In this document: positions 39,768 through 54,000 of the stretch, piece after piece
Layout of the letters: each line of letters opens with the position of its first letter
How positions within the stretch are numbered: the first letter of the stretch is position 1
NCBI GenBank assembly: GCA_035048485.1
Contig: CM068581.1
Coordinates: 67,964,381-68,028,380 of the forward strand
Length of the DNA stretch: 64,000 nt
From: Pteria penguin
Taxonomy: Eukaryota > Mollusca > Bivalvia > Pterioida > Pteriidae
Reading direction: 5' to 3'
Notes under the pieces: model-generated
What the model was told of the DNA's origin: nothing
Seen by the model: only the letters and a program-made list of their open reading frames with translations
Databases searched by the model: none
Program-made: the position numbers and the translations under genes

Positions 39768-39833
39768 ATAAAATACGAAAGTAACTGCTGTCACATGACT
39801 ATGGCACTAACAACAATGTACCACAGTGGTAAA
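39768..39833 (+). mobile_element. Solo terminal repeat of the 1.15-kb inverted-repeat family
   Basis: aaaatacgaaagtaactgct, gtcacatgactatggcacta and acaacaatgtaccacagtgg reproduce the outermost roughly 65 bases of the element at 34220-35366. Nothing else of the element follows. Confidence 0.75.
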
Positions 39834-41080
39834 GAATAATTCCTTTTTTGAATATTCTGTTACAATATTTTATCATTTTCGATCATATTTATATGTTTAT
39901 TTTTTATGTCATCGTAGTCTGTTTGTTTTTTGCAGAACTTTGTCTGTGCATATTTCGTCATTTATAGAATATGTTACTGGGTGTCCATGTCATTACATTG
40001 CTTCAATGATAAGTTGGAAGAGAAAATATACATAATGTAATGCAGATATCTTATTTTAATGGCTGAGTAAAGGGGGAAAATTCACAGCTGCTGTGTATAT
40101 ACAACAGTGTGGTGTATATACAACACAATTATCAGTGCTTTTAAACTATCATATATGTTCAGACGTGTTGAAATTTAATATTAAGCAATGTACACGTGTT
40201 TTGGATATTTGAACATCTTTAGCAGAAATGGTTTTCCAATATTTGAAAATACAAAAATGTCTAAATAATTAATACTCTATGCATTGTAAAATATCACTTA
40301 TTTGGAGTAAGATATATAAAGGCATTAGTCTGTTTAACACTAACACAATTGTCTTGGACAAAAAACATTTGATAAAATGGCCCTTGTCCGCGAAAACGTT
40401 TAGTGTCAACGGGATTTGTATAGGTGCATATTCTTTTCCAACAAAGCCCAATGATATTCTTAGTCAAGGTTATCGTTGACTGCCGATAATATCAAACTTC
40501 CATCACTACTTTTACCAAGTTCACTTTGTAATATCAAAAGAGCTTTAGTATTTATAATTAATTTAGAAGCTAGGAAATGTATACACTTGAATTACACCAA
40601 GTGATTTATAATGATAAATACGTGTATATCAGCATTTTCTTTATTAGTGTAAAACGCATATTTTGATAATTTACAACAATTTACTTTTTTCAGTTTGAAT
40701 AAAAGTAATCTAATGTTGATAAAAAGGATAATCAAAACTCTAAGTCCACTTAACAAGAACTCATTCCCTTAAGGACATCCTTACCGGTTGATGAACTGTA
40801 CATGTATGTTGCTGCGCGTGATGACTTCAAATGCCTGTTGTACTATTTTTATAAGTGTTTTATTGCCGACACTGTGTCTGGAGATATGGATTATGAGATA
40901 ATATATGTTTGTTTTTATGGCATTCAAACATTAATTCTTTTCGGCCAGTCATATGGAAGAGGAAAAACAGAGCAATGAAAGGTGAAAGAACCCATTACAG
41001 ATGTCCTATTGTTTTATAGTGTATTTGAGGAGATATTAATTTTGTTTATCTTTCCATGGTTCATAGGTTTGTATAATGGG

Positions 41081-41128
<48 letters not shown>

Positions 41129-42729
41129 AGGAGGAGGATCTTACTTAGTCGGTGGTGTATTTAAATCGAATCAAGAGAAACAATAGCAGAAATATATTTC
41201 AAAATCTTTTCTTCAGAAAAAGGGGCCTAACATAAAATGGAGTTAACGCTTTTACTCTCTGTTAAGCCTCTGTAGTCTTCGTACTTATGACCAGTAAATA
41301 TGAAATGGCTGTACTGTCCCACACAAGTATTTTCTACAGCAGAGTTTCAATGAACACTTATATTCGAAAATTGTGGCATCAAGGTATGTCTATTTCTACG
41401 TGTATGTTTATTCTGAAGAAGATTGTACACAACACTTAAAGATCCACACATAATAAGATTACAAAAAATTTACACTATACTTCAACCAATAAAATAAAAC
41501 ATTTACGAGCCTGAGCATCTGCTTTCATCATTTAGAAGACAAAGTGAAATAGATAAAAGAGCAATAAACACGGTGAATGGGGATTATTTATCTGGTATTT
41601 TTCAGCATTACCCCGTTAATCCTTTACACCTGACAAAGTCGAATTTTTCTTTGATGTGAATTAGTAGTTAAGTATTGAATTTAAACGTTTTTGTAAGTCC
41701 ATCTTCTTCACCAAATTGAATGAATATGACGTCAATGCAAATGTAATTTCACATATATATAAAATATCAAAAATATGTTTTATGTCAGTTGTTGAAATAG
41801 TATACATTCAGTTTTCTAATGCATGATATTAATGCTGTTAGAAACCAATTTTAGTGTAATTTGCAACAAAATTTAAATCTGTTAAATCTTTATGAAAGGA
41901 GAAAGAATTTACTTGTTTACTTTTCTCGTTAAGTGCCACACATTTGATATTAGCATGTGAGATTACTGATGCTTCCTGGTTATATCTAGCCTAAAAATTA
42001 TCAAAGGCTCCGTAACGCTCGCATCCAGAAACCATATATCTCAGTGCATTCTATCCGATTATTTAATAATTCAAAGAATACGACATGTTGTATTGATGCA
42101 TATATGTTTAATGATTTGAAATAATGCTGTGTACACAAGTAATGTATTGCATTGCATAAATAAATATAAAAATTCCCATTCAAAATAAAAAGTGCTTGTT
42201 GAATCTTTGCAAAACAAGCAAATCAAGTGTGCCTCACGATCTGAATTATAACAGTATGACACGATGTGTATCGTATGAAAAAGTTTTCTCTCGACGTTGG
42301 TGAAATATACACATTTCTCGTTTATCATGTTAACGTTATGATATGCTATGTTTAAAGTATATCAATGGCGGGAAATGTTTTCTATAAGGTGTTAATTTCT
42401 TGCTTGCTTTTCCACTGAAAACTAGATATTTTGACTATTAGAATGTTAGGTTTGATGAACCAAAAATGTACGTTGCTTAGTCATTTCACGACACGAAGGC
42501 ATAAAATATGTGTAGAATCCAGAATCAATCCTCGATCTCGGGCATCGCACGCCAAATTTGTAACTACTACATCAAGGCTTCCTCTATGAGAGAGACGATA
42601 TAAAACATACATTTGCAAGCATACAATATTTTTCATGGGGCTTGTCAGACACGAGCCGTTTAAAGGAAATGATTGTTGTAAAGCTTTTTACAAAATATCA
42701 CCAACATCAAGGTCTGTTACGCAATGGAA
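39834..42729. other. Intergenic, nothing recognised except a GA tract
   Basis: A (GA)n microsatellite lies at 41079-41126. The other short open frames show no motif. The 3' untranslated region of the Ras-like gene should occupy the right edge. Confidence 0.4.
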
Positions 42730-42735
42730 TTTATT
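42730..42735 (-). terminator. Candidate polyadenylation signal of the Ras-like gene
   Basis: AATAAA on the minus strand about 60 bases beyond the TAG-type stop at 42797. The position is plausible for a short 3' untranslated region; no transcript evidence. Confidence 0.4.
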
Positions 42736-42796
42736 TAGTATACATACAATTCACAGTGCCTAATCCAAAATTATATACGTATGCTATGTTTAAAAT

Positions 42797-43240
42797 CTAC
42801 ATTGTAGGTGCCCGCGATCGCCATTTCATTTCAGTCAAACTTTTCAAAGAATTTCGAATCTGAAGTTTCGCGGCCACTGCCGGATTTTGCATAAATCGCA
42901 ACAGTTTTTCTCTTTTTCGGTGCGTAAGACGAACATGGCGACACGTAGCATGAATAGCGTTTGATACACTAGAGTAATTTTCACTCGCAGATGTTTCGAA
43001 ATGTGAACAGTTATATTCCGCACAAAACTGCGTGACTTCAACATCTGAAACTTGTTGCATATGTAGAAGATCACATTTACTGGCTACAAGTGCCATTGTT
43101 ATCTTGTCTGATCTCTTTGAAAGAACAAAGTCAGCTAATTCTTTCAATTTTTCAAAACTTGATTTGTCTGTGATAGAATATACAAAAATGATAGCATCAG
43201 CCCACAATATCTGTTCTTCTTTTATCACACTTCCATTATC
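42797..43240 (-). CDS. Ras-like gene, last exon: G4, G5 and C-terminal tail
   Basis: The acceptor TGTATTCCAG precedes DNGSVIKEEQILWAD. G4 reads SKCD instead of NKxD, and G5 reads ETSA. The tail is rich in Arg and Lys (RHVRLTHRKREKLLRF) and ends WRSRAPTM with no C-terminal cysteine, so lipid anchoring is not expected. 147 residues are encoded. Confidence 0.88.
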   Translation of the reverse strand, partial: DNGSVIKEEQILWADAIIFVYSITDKSSFEKLKELADFVLSKRSDKITMALVASKCDLLHMQQVSDVEVTQFCAEYNCSHFETSASENYSSVSNAIHATCRHVRLTHRKREKLLRFMQNPAVAAKLQIRNSLKSLTEMKWRSRAPTM

Positions 43241-44973
43241 CTGGAATACAAAAAGGTGGGTTATTTTCAATCATTGATAAAATTGAATAATTTTGAGAGA
43301 ACCGCCTTGTGTTATGACATGTTGCATAATTAGTGTCTTCATGATACCATCTCTCAATAACGCTTACTCATGAAATGTAAAACATAATATTATTTATACA
43401 TGTATCGGATATGATCGACACGCAAAGAATTCCTATGGTTTGCATCAATTATTAGTTTATTTGGTACATCACAATGATATAGTATTAAACATGATAACAT
43501 TTGTGACGTACATACTCCAGTAATGTAAATGTATATCACTTTGCGAGGTGATTCAAATTCCAATAATCTTAACATCAGTTTAATGGATAAAGTGCCGACG
43601 CCTACCGATGCAGATTTATAGAGGCATAAAAAGCTAAATGAATGTTGTTCATAGAACATACCGCAATTCGTATTAAATCTATGTATCATATAAAGTATGT
43701 TAATAATCTTGGTATTTATCCTAGGTTTTGTTTGCCAAAATGACATGTATGTGAGCACTTTTATTTCATTGATTTATTTCTGTTTTACTTCACTGTCACA
43801 TTTGTTCTCTTTGAGGTGAATAGCTATTACATGCTAGTTCACATTCGTCTCACGCGTACAGTATTGCCTTACTTTTGTTTCGTATTGAATTTTGAGTAAT
43901 CAATGCGGGTGCAGCTAGCCCTGTAGGAGATTATTACTCTCCCAACAACCTGCTTTCACCTATCATTAATCCATAATCACTTTTGACATTCAGGGGTCCA
44001 CATTCTCTGTGGTACAATGTTGCCAGAATTACTACACTGCATGGTTACTTTGTATTTAAATGGATTAATGACAGAGTGTGTTCCTGGAATCAGTTTGCGT
44101 CATCCATAAATTCTATACTAGAGTCGATGGAAATTTGTTTGTTAAATGTTGATACAGTAACGTTACAGATATCATGTTGAAGCAATAAACAGAAATGATT
44201 CTAACCTGCCACGCCGTGTCCAATATGTGAACTGTGAGTGCCTTGCCATCTAATACCGTATTGTGGGTGTATATTGCCTCTGCAAAATAATTTACAGGAT
44301 GAAATATATTTGGCAGATGTATTATGCAAAGAAGATTGATTGACTGATTATTGTTTTACGTTACTCCACGAATATTTCACGTATATGGTGACGGTCCGCC
44401 TGGTACATTGCATAGAAATTTAGACCTTTGCATTGGACCCAATTGTAGCAGTGTGAAGGACCTTTTACTTGCCACGCCTACTGTGACATGGGACCTCTGT
44501 TTTTACTGTATACTTTTATGTGGTATCATCATATTGCCATGATCTTGCGTGATATATTTATATTTTCATATGACGTTCTCTGTACGATAGAATTCAGTTC
44601 ATTTGCAATGTGGCTTTATTTAAACGTAATGGTTCGAATCTCGTGATTTAAGAATAACTTGTAATCAAAATGCTCTTAAAATACTTTATTCAAAATATCT
44701 AGGTCTCCTTAGATGAAATGGCTAATTAACAATGCATCTATGCGGATACAGGTGAAAACGATAACGGATATTTTTTGGCACGAATATGCCAGATGTTTCC
44801 CACAGGTGGCATTACGCTAAGAGCTTCATCTCGTGGCATACTGTAAATATTGTTTTTCATTCTTATTGTCATATTATCTTTTTTTTTTTTTGGTATCTTG
44901 TTTGTTATATATATGTATGTATGTATATCTGTGTGTATGGGGGGGGGTGTTTGTGTGTGTATTTGAGTGTGTA

Positions 44974-45036
<63 letters not shown>

Positions 45037-48000
45037 AACTCTAACGAAATACTGACCGTTTTGTGGTGTGGGTGTGTGGTTTTTTTTCTATGTGTGTATC
45101 TGTGTGTGACAGAGCATAAGCTGTCTATTAGTAATAATAGGAGTTGCCTCACTGCATATTTTATTATCTGAATTAGAAAAATTATATCTTGTTTACACAC
45201 CAAAATTATATCAATTGGTTCCTTTATGAGTTGCTAATTCTCACTTCTTAATAGTAAATTGCTTGTATTTCATGAACAGACGTTAGAGTAAGTATGTTTC
45301 TTCCCAGTTGAAGCGTCGTACCAGGGTATTTTATATAACCACATCGAATAATTTATTTCATGATGTGAATGCATACTTAAACTCCTCTCTCTTTGCTCTT
45401 GCATATGTTTCTGTAGTTTGCTCTACAAATTTCGTTACCTTCTCAAATCTGGGTTTTAATTACTTGTCCAAGGGACATTATTCATCAAACGTGCTAAATT
45501 GAAATCGGGTATAATTGTTTACGTTTACTTTTGCCTTAATAACTTCTAATTCGGAGCTCTGTTTTATCGACTAGTTGAATCTATAAATATGGTGCACTTT
45601 AATTCAAGCTATGGAAATCGTAAACCATATTTTGTTTGTTGAGATTGTGAGCATTTACTATTTTTTAGCAGGAATAGGGATGATCCATTGCATGTTATAT
45701 CATCTTCATCTAAATTAGAGAGAAAAAAATCACTTCACAATTACACGCATTGGTTTTTGCACGACATGTGATTTCTTTCAGAGTATAATCATCAAATTCT
45801 GTATAAACGAACTGTAACCGAATCAAAGGGAATTGAAATATATAGTATACAGAAGCAAGTTCCTTCAACGTCTATGGAAAAAAAATACAGAATTGTGTAT
45901 ATACTTTATTAACAAATTTTCACAGACTTACCCATCTCAGAATCATAGTCACCAATGAACCTTCTTGTCAAATACCGAACAGTAAATGCTGAAATAAAGA
46001 GTAAATGAGTATAAATACTTAACTATAACAAACTAAATTTATCTTTATTGATATGCTCTCCAAGCATTTTGAACTTCCACAATTTCTAGCTGGAAGCTTA
46101 TTGAAGAGACTTCATTTGGTGAAACGTTCATGTGGTGAACTGATGCAGTATTGGTATATATGCTATTATAATCATAAGTCGAGTACAATTCCAAGGAGTA
46201 TATGAACGTGACCAAGTCTAACGTGCCCATAGGTATTCTTCCATACCAAAGCATAAAATGACACAGATGTATCATAAGATAACCTCAACACCAAACTTTT
46301 TATGTGTGTCAAGACGTGAAATGTAAAAGCTGTAACCGATAAAATAGGCATACTTTCACACCAGCACGTTTTCATCATTTTAATGGTGTTTTTCTTACGT
46401 TATTTGACAAACAGGATATTTTTAATCACGTATACAGCAGCTTGGTCAGTTAACAGTCTTATGGTAAATGAAACCAGCTTTTATCGCTTTCTGTAATCAT
46501 ATATTCTGTGCAAAAAACTGTAAATGCTTGCTGTAATTTTTTTTAGTGTCAGAGTTTGGTCTAGACGATGCCGAAAAACACGTAGTCAGAACTAAACGTA
46601 TACAACAAGAATCAGTACGTGGGACTCTAGCAAACCGCTATTTCAAGGTTTGTTACCAGGCGATGTAGTTTAAATGACTCATATTAAGATAAACAAGAGA
46701 AATTAATGCAAACCATAACATGCTCAGCACCGCACATCTTTCAAAATATATGTTAAATTTTTATATTAACTACGCAAAAATAACAAATACAAAACTAAAA
46801 CAAGGAAAACAAATGAAGTGCGGAAATATTTTGCTTTGTTTCTTTAAGCGAATAACTTTGGCCAAAAGGGTGTTAAGGACTCTGTGACGGGCCTTGTCTA
46901 ATTTTTTTTTATAGTAGATAAAGTTATAAACATCATTCCCTCTGTTAATTGGGACTAGAACAGATCAGGGACCTCTATTTCAAATGGAAAGATCAGTAAT
47001 GTTTGAATTTCATGTCAGTTATATATTTGAAATTAAAATTCACTCCATAGAAATCGTTTTAATATTTTTATAATCTGTAAAATTTATATAACCATTTACA
47101 TTTTTAAACATTTAAACGTTTTGTCATTGATTGATTGATTGATTGTGTATGTCACTGTGTGTGTATGTGTATGAGTGTGTTTAATTGAAAGTAATAAAAT
47201 CTCTTTCCTCTATTTCTATGAAGATACTAATATTCTGGGCTTATGATTAATACACACTTAACAATATGATTTATTTCTTATTTCAAGACACAAGTGAAAA
47301 TCCATAAAACAGGAAATTTAGGTAGACATTATTATAGATATAAGTGTGGAAATAGCTTGTACTTCACAACATTTAACCTTGTCTGATTCTGACAGTAAAG
47401 AACTAATAAAAGAGATTATAATTACACGTGGCATGCTATATTTGATTTAAATAAAAGTGGAGTCCGTAGTACGAAACCTATAAAGATAAAAGTAATGTCG
47501 AATACATCAGACGTTTAACATGGATATCTAGGACATTTTATTACAAAATAATTCATATAATGTAGAACAATTCAAAAATAACTTTCCAGACATGAAAATG
47601 GTACACACATCTCGGGAGAGTGAAGAAGCCCCTAATGGGACCATAATACGAAACAGTTTGTCTTTTACGTTCAATATCATAAAATAAAGCTGTTAAATTC
47701 ACTAATATATACTGTGATACGAAAGGTCGTAAAACAGTTAAGCCGTTCGCAAATCTCAATATATTTTAAGTGCTTTCTGCTATTAGAACGTACAAGACAT
47801 AAACTTCTCTACTAGTGACGTAATTTTCGAGTACTACTAACAGTAAAGCCACTAAAGAATGTGTGCTAAGTAAGTGTATTAAATGATAATTAAACCTGCA
47901 TAATTGCCTTGATTATTTATGTTTTAGCGGCTGTAATAGGTGCACCAGAGTCGCTAGACCGGTGCAAAGTCATAACTCATATCATAGTTGTGACTAGATT

Positions 48001-51000
48001 GGTAGAACCGCATATTATACAGTACATATTCCTTGACTGGCCATCAATATCCTTAGGAGCAACGTTGCTGCATTTATAAAATATACTGTTATATCCCTGG
48101 AGGCATTATAGAACCTTTAGCATGCAATTTTACGTACGTAAAGTGCAATGATACTCAATAAATGTCAATCAACAATTTCAATAATACATTACAAATTCAG
48201 AGCGGAAATCATATCGATTAAATGCTCCGGAGGTAAGATCACAGGGTATTGATACAACCCGTGTGTGCCTCTTGTATACTATACATACGAGTTGGAGTTT
48301 GTATTAAGAAGCTGTAGGTAAGATCAGGTGTCATAAACCGGCCGTATCCGACAGAATGCAACATGTTTGACAAAATTAGGAAACTGCGTGATTTGTTTTT
48401 AAAGAAACATTATGTGCAATAATGATTTATTGTAACATTGTTTTCCCTGTTTCTGACCAATGATATAATCAACAATTATTATCAAGTATTGTACATTTTT
48501 CTCTAAAAAGCAACAGAAATATGTATTGATACTTAAACGATTAATTTACTATTGACAATTATTACCGACGACAAGTAGAAGGAATAATCTGTAGGAATGT
48601 TCATTTCACATAACTGTACACCAATAAGGAAAGTTTAAATAAATCACGTACCATCCATATCTACGGTCAATCGACAGAGATGAAATGCGCGTATCTTCTT
48701 TTTATCTCATCCTCAAAAATATTGTAAACATCGACATTATCTTTGTAAAAGTATTGTGAAGGTAACACGTAGTGGTTCAGTAACTAAGATAAAATACTTC
48801 ACCAATTCACTGAACTATACATACATGTGTATTAGAGAATGTTCTTGTATCAAAGTGGAGTTTAAGGGATGTAATGGTTCATGAAACAATCTTTGAAGTT
48901 TTTCATCCTGAGCCATTATTTGGAAATACACTTGATACCAGGATTTCCGTTATCATAGGACTATTTGTACTCTTTGACTTAGAATGAGAAATGAATGGGA
49001 ATTCCATCTGTTAACCCTGTCTTACTCTTCTGTTCTCTATAAAGTTTTAGAATTTTTGGATTTAGATTAAAGTAGCAGAGCTATAAATTCAAATCCAAAC
49101 GATCAAAATTTATTTGGTATCCTGCCTGTAACGGATAATAAATTATATAATATTTATTGTATAAAATATAAATCCGAAGGTTTTATTTATCTATTCATTT
49201 ATTTTATTTATTTTGGGTGTATGATTTCCCAGTTATTCTACTGGATTATGGCGTCGTTATTTCTGCTCTTGTTTTGTTGTTATGGTGTAGATAAAACTTC
49301 AAACGAGAATATTCCATGGGTTACATAAACGTTTTTATTCTATGGCAATTGTGTCATCGTCAAATGCCCGACATCACATATTTTGGCACACTCGTTCGTC
49401 ATGGCGTCATAAATAAATGGCCCGTCAAACATGAATTTAACTATGACGTCACAATGGAGCTACGTAATGGGCATGGTTAAAGTTGAATCTGGCGATCTCT
49501 CAATTCAAATCAGTATACCACTGCACATGTTCTGTCATTTAATCTTAGGTCATAATATTATCATACCAGTCGACAGAATCTTATGATATAAACCGAGAGA
49601 GAAAATTTCGAAGAAAATATGAAATTTATCGATATAAATCATTTCTTTATCTAGCATGCTAATAATGGCTCTTCTGTGGCAAGTATTATATAAGTACTTT
49701 TAATTCGAAATAGTACCATTGGGCATCCGTTATTCAAAGATCAGTTAAAACATATCAAATTCGGTAGTTTGGTTGTAGCAAGAACAAATCTCAAATAGTG
49801 GAAGACTAAGTGTCCGGATTGAGCGACTGACTCCTGTTAGCATGATATTCCATAGAAACCTCTAGTGTTTGGTGTCATATAGGTCATTTTTCAGATCTGA
49901 TTGTGTTCAAGAATATATATCGTATAACAAACACTATATATCATATAACATTCCGGAAAGGCGTATTTTAGATTGCCCAACAATATCTTTGTATCAATCA
50001 TAGAACTTCCCAAGTGACAATTTTGTAGCCCAGTGTGAGTAGTTTATTTGTTAGTCGCCTGGATCCCGCAACAAAATACTATGGTATAATGTATAAGTTC
50101 TGAGGTATAAACGCCATAGGCAGGCGAGGTCTGGATGTTGCTTCTAAGGGAAGGAAAACTAGTGATATAAAAGTAGAAATCGTCAAGTTTGTCATAAAGG
50201 GCCGTGTTTAATGTATTATTGACAGACAAGAGTTAGCCTAGATATGAATTGTATGTGTAGCTCTCTATCGTGTCCTTGAAACCAAGTTTAGCGGGATACA
50301 TATGAAGGAGGGAATTCTAATTCTTTTTATTATTACTAAACAGGAAATCAATACTGAAACGGAATGGAAAGGATGGAATATGCCAAAAACTGAGCAACTT
50401 TTGAGCTATACAGGGAGTATAATTAAGTTTAAAACTATATGACCAACTGCTCAATCGTTATTATTACATTTTCCATCAGAACCAGACATATTTTCAACCG
50501 AGTCTTCTGATTCCATACCAGGTGTACGATCGACTTAACCATTATTGTCATTTAGTGTATTTTCGTATTCTACTGATACTACGTTCTTATTTAGACCAAT
50601 GGTTTGGGTAATCCACTAAAAGCGGGTAAAGGTTTCATTTTTGCTTGACATAACGGCTTTCTACCTTATGTTACATTCCATTCATATGACTTTTATATCT
50701 ATTTCTCCTTATTTTGCCTTTTTCTCTTTTATCCTATAAGAAAACATGAATACAAATGATCAAAACAATAAACCATATTTAATTGCTCTTGCGTGTATAC
50801 TCATTTCTTTCTATTAAGCTTAAATCATTTAAACGACTATTACAATTGTAGAAATAACAGGGAAGATGTTTACTGCGATTGTTGTCATTAGGCCAAGAAA
50901 TTAATCTGTTGCGGTTTAGTCGGTTAGCCGTTTTGGTTTTTTTTTCATACCACCAAGGAGGATATAGACAGATAAAAAATAAACAAACAAATAAACAATA

Positions 51001-54000
51001 CTCCTATTGGCCATTCTTTGTCCATACCGAGATAGAAAACAGAAAATCAGTAGGAAATCACTACCCATGAACTCTTGTGCGAAAATGCATATGTATTAAG
51101 CAATACCTGTCACTTTCCATTTAGCCAGGAGTTGATGAACTCATTATCCGTGTATTGAATATCTTTCAGTATTTATTGCACTATATGTATGTTAGATATA
51201 GAAAGGTTTTCGGGTTTTTGTTTGTTTGTTTGTTTGTTTTTTTTTTTCATTCATGCAAATTTATGCACCTACGGAAGAGAGAAAGATTATAATATATATA
51301 TAGGAAGATATGTGTAGCTTGTGAACATATTATCAACTAAAATTGTTTACAATAGATATAAATGGCAATTTGGAGTATCAATTAAATTCTTATCTTAGTT
51401 TTGACAACAATAACATACATACTTTTACATATAGTTAATGAAATCTTTACGATGATTATTTTTTTGTTCTAATGTCTAGCTTAAGTGTTTTTCCGAACTC
51501 AACATTTACAAAGTTTGTATTTGTATGCGTAAGATCACATGCCAAGTACTTGAAATAATTAAATAGCATGCAGAATTCGCCACCGCAGGAAAGACTAGCT
51601 ACGCGTGGCACCTGTCAGATTTTAATTTGATCAGTAAGCGGTGGCTAAGGGGCACGTTTGAACTATGTCGATGATAGAGCGTAGCGCATTTGTTTGATAA
51701 ACAAATCCATTGCATTACCACACAAACTGCCTTCTGAAAGTAAAATCTGATGTTGGTAAACACGTATAAAACAGTCTTTGTTCAAGATAATTACGAAAAC
51801 TTTTATAGAACACCTTTGTCAGTTTCGTACCAGGAACACATTAATAAGTATACAAGAAAAGGAGTTTTTATCATACATACTACGTTCAAACTAGTAACTA
51901 TACTGACATACTTTACTTTGTTCTCTGCCTGTCCGTGGGGATTTCTATCACACCACTATTTCAGATGTCTTCTCTCTATTCTTTTACACTGAATTCATTC
52001 AGTATTTAACATATTTTCATAACATTTCTTATGTCATATATTGCATGAATCATACATAGATATTCAAAAGTAACTTTCTGTTTCCCTTGCATCAATAGAA
52101 ATTTATCATGCAGTCGTACATTCATTTTCTTGTACTTGGTATTTTCTGCCGACTTTATTTTGATGTAATTTAGCAAATGCTGTCATTTCGATTTCACATG
52201 ACCTACTGTCATACGTAAAATTGTAATCAATTATAGAATTCAGTAAATTTAAATAACAAATTTACGAGCATTTGATATTTTAACTTGAGAATATTGTAAC
52301 ATGCAAAAAATAAAATATGTATTTGCACAATAGGCTGTCAAGGATTTTAGCCTTCCCAATGTATGCAAATCTTAACACGAAAGTGTGACATACTCTTGCC
52401 TGAATCCTCACAAATACAAGCACATACATTGAATGTTATATATGTGTATCATTTACAACTCATTCAATTCTAACTTTGACTAGGGTGGACACTCTCATGT
52501 AGTTATTTTTATTTATTTTTCTTTTCGTTTTCATTTTTCCTTTGCTCATTTATTTCTTATCTCACTGTAAACAAATTGGAAACGTCAAAACCTTTTAACT
52601 GTAAGCTTTTAGCTAACAACACAATTCTTTTTACAAGGTATATTACAGAACATATTGAAAGATTACTTTGGGATTCAGTTTTACTGTTTTCTTGAAATTG
52701 ATAAATCGGAAACTAGGAAACTATTTGTCAATGTACTTTCAGCGAAAAGTGCAGATGTATTAATTCGAAAGAGAAAGTTTAGTAGATTGCGTTTAATTCT
52801 TATATGTGTTAAAAGAAAAACTATATATGAATACAGTACAGATTTTTACCAAATATGCAATGCAGGTTATCACTCTTTCTACTTCATTCTTTTCTTAACT
52901 ACTAGGTCATTGATAATTACTTGATATCATCAGTTTGAATTTTTATTGAGAGGGGGGGGGGGGTCCTTAACTTATACACTATGTATTATTATCTTATATT
53001 TATATTTACTACAAGAAAATAGATGAAGTGATAAAATGTGACCCAGATTTATATACTGAAAGCGCTTAAATAAAATTCAATTGAACCCACTAAACAATAT
53101 TAACGTCAAACACGACGCAATTATAGAAACAGTATCTTCTTAACCTATTTAACTTTAGAAATTGGGAAATTTCGCAGTTAGAAACTTAAGGTTCATTTTA
53201 GTACCGCAAAAAGATGGCAGAAGAAATCAGATTCAGTTGTATTAGAAAAGACACAGACATGCATATAATAAATATAAGGACACAAGAAGAAGATTTCACA
53301 AACTATTAAAAATGCTGTTGTATAACCGACCTACCTGGTATGATCAAACAATTTTCTGACCAATATATTATAATATAATAAACAAGTATAAAACCCAATC
53401 AAACCATTATTCAATCATGATTATACATGGAAATTTAAAAGCTGAATGGTTCGTCAAACCGCCGAAATGTTAAAACTGAAGTTAGAGCGGTGACAAAGTG
53501 CGTGTATCTATGTAAGAATAGGATGACTCTCAAGGAAGATCATGAGGACTCCATGATTGCCTTTAGGAAGAGTCACTTACAGTACTGCTAAAATGGGCTG
53601 CTGAATGTAGAAGGGGAGACATAGTAATGAATATGACAAATAGCATGAACGTTCTAAAGAGAGAGACAAAAATGTTGATATTGTGCACACATGTGTACAG
53701 GTATGATGTTTCTTTGTTTCAACAGAGTCTAAATCACACCTACCACATTGATGTACAATTTAATGGCAAGATTTATCAACAGATTAATGGGATTCCTATG
53801 GGCACCAACTGCGCACCCCTTATAGCAGATTTATTTTTGTACGGTTATGAGAGAGACTTTATATATTCTATTCAAACCTCTGAACGTTTCAACCTAATTG
53901 ATAAGTTCAAGAAAACCTCTATATATCTTTATTATATTCTAAATATCAATGACACTCAGTTTTAAAACTATATTACTGAGATTAATCCAAATGAACTTCA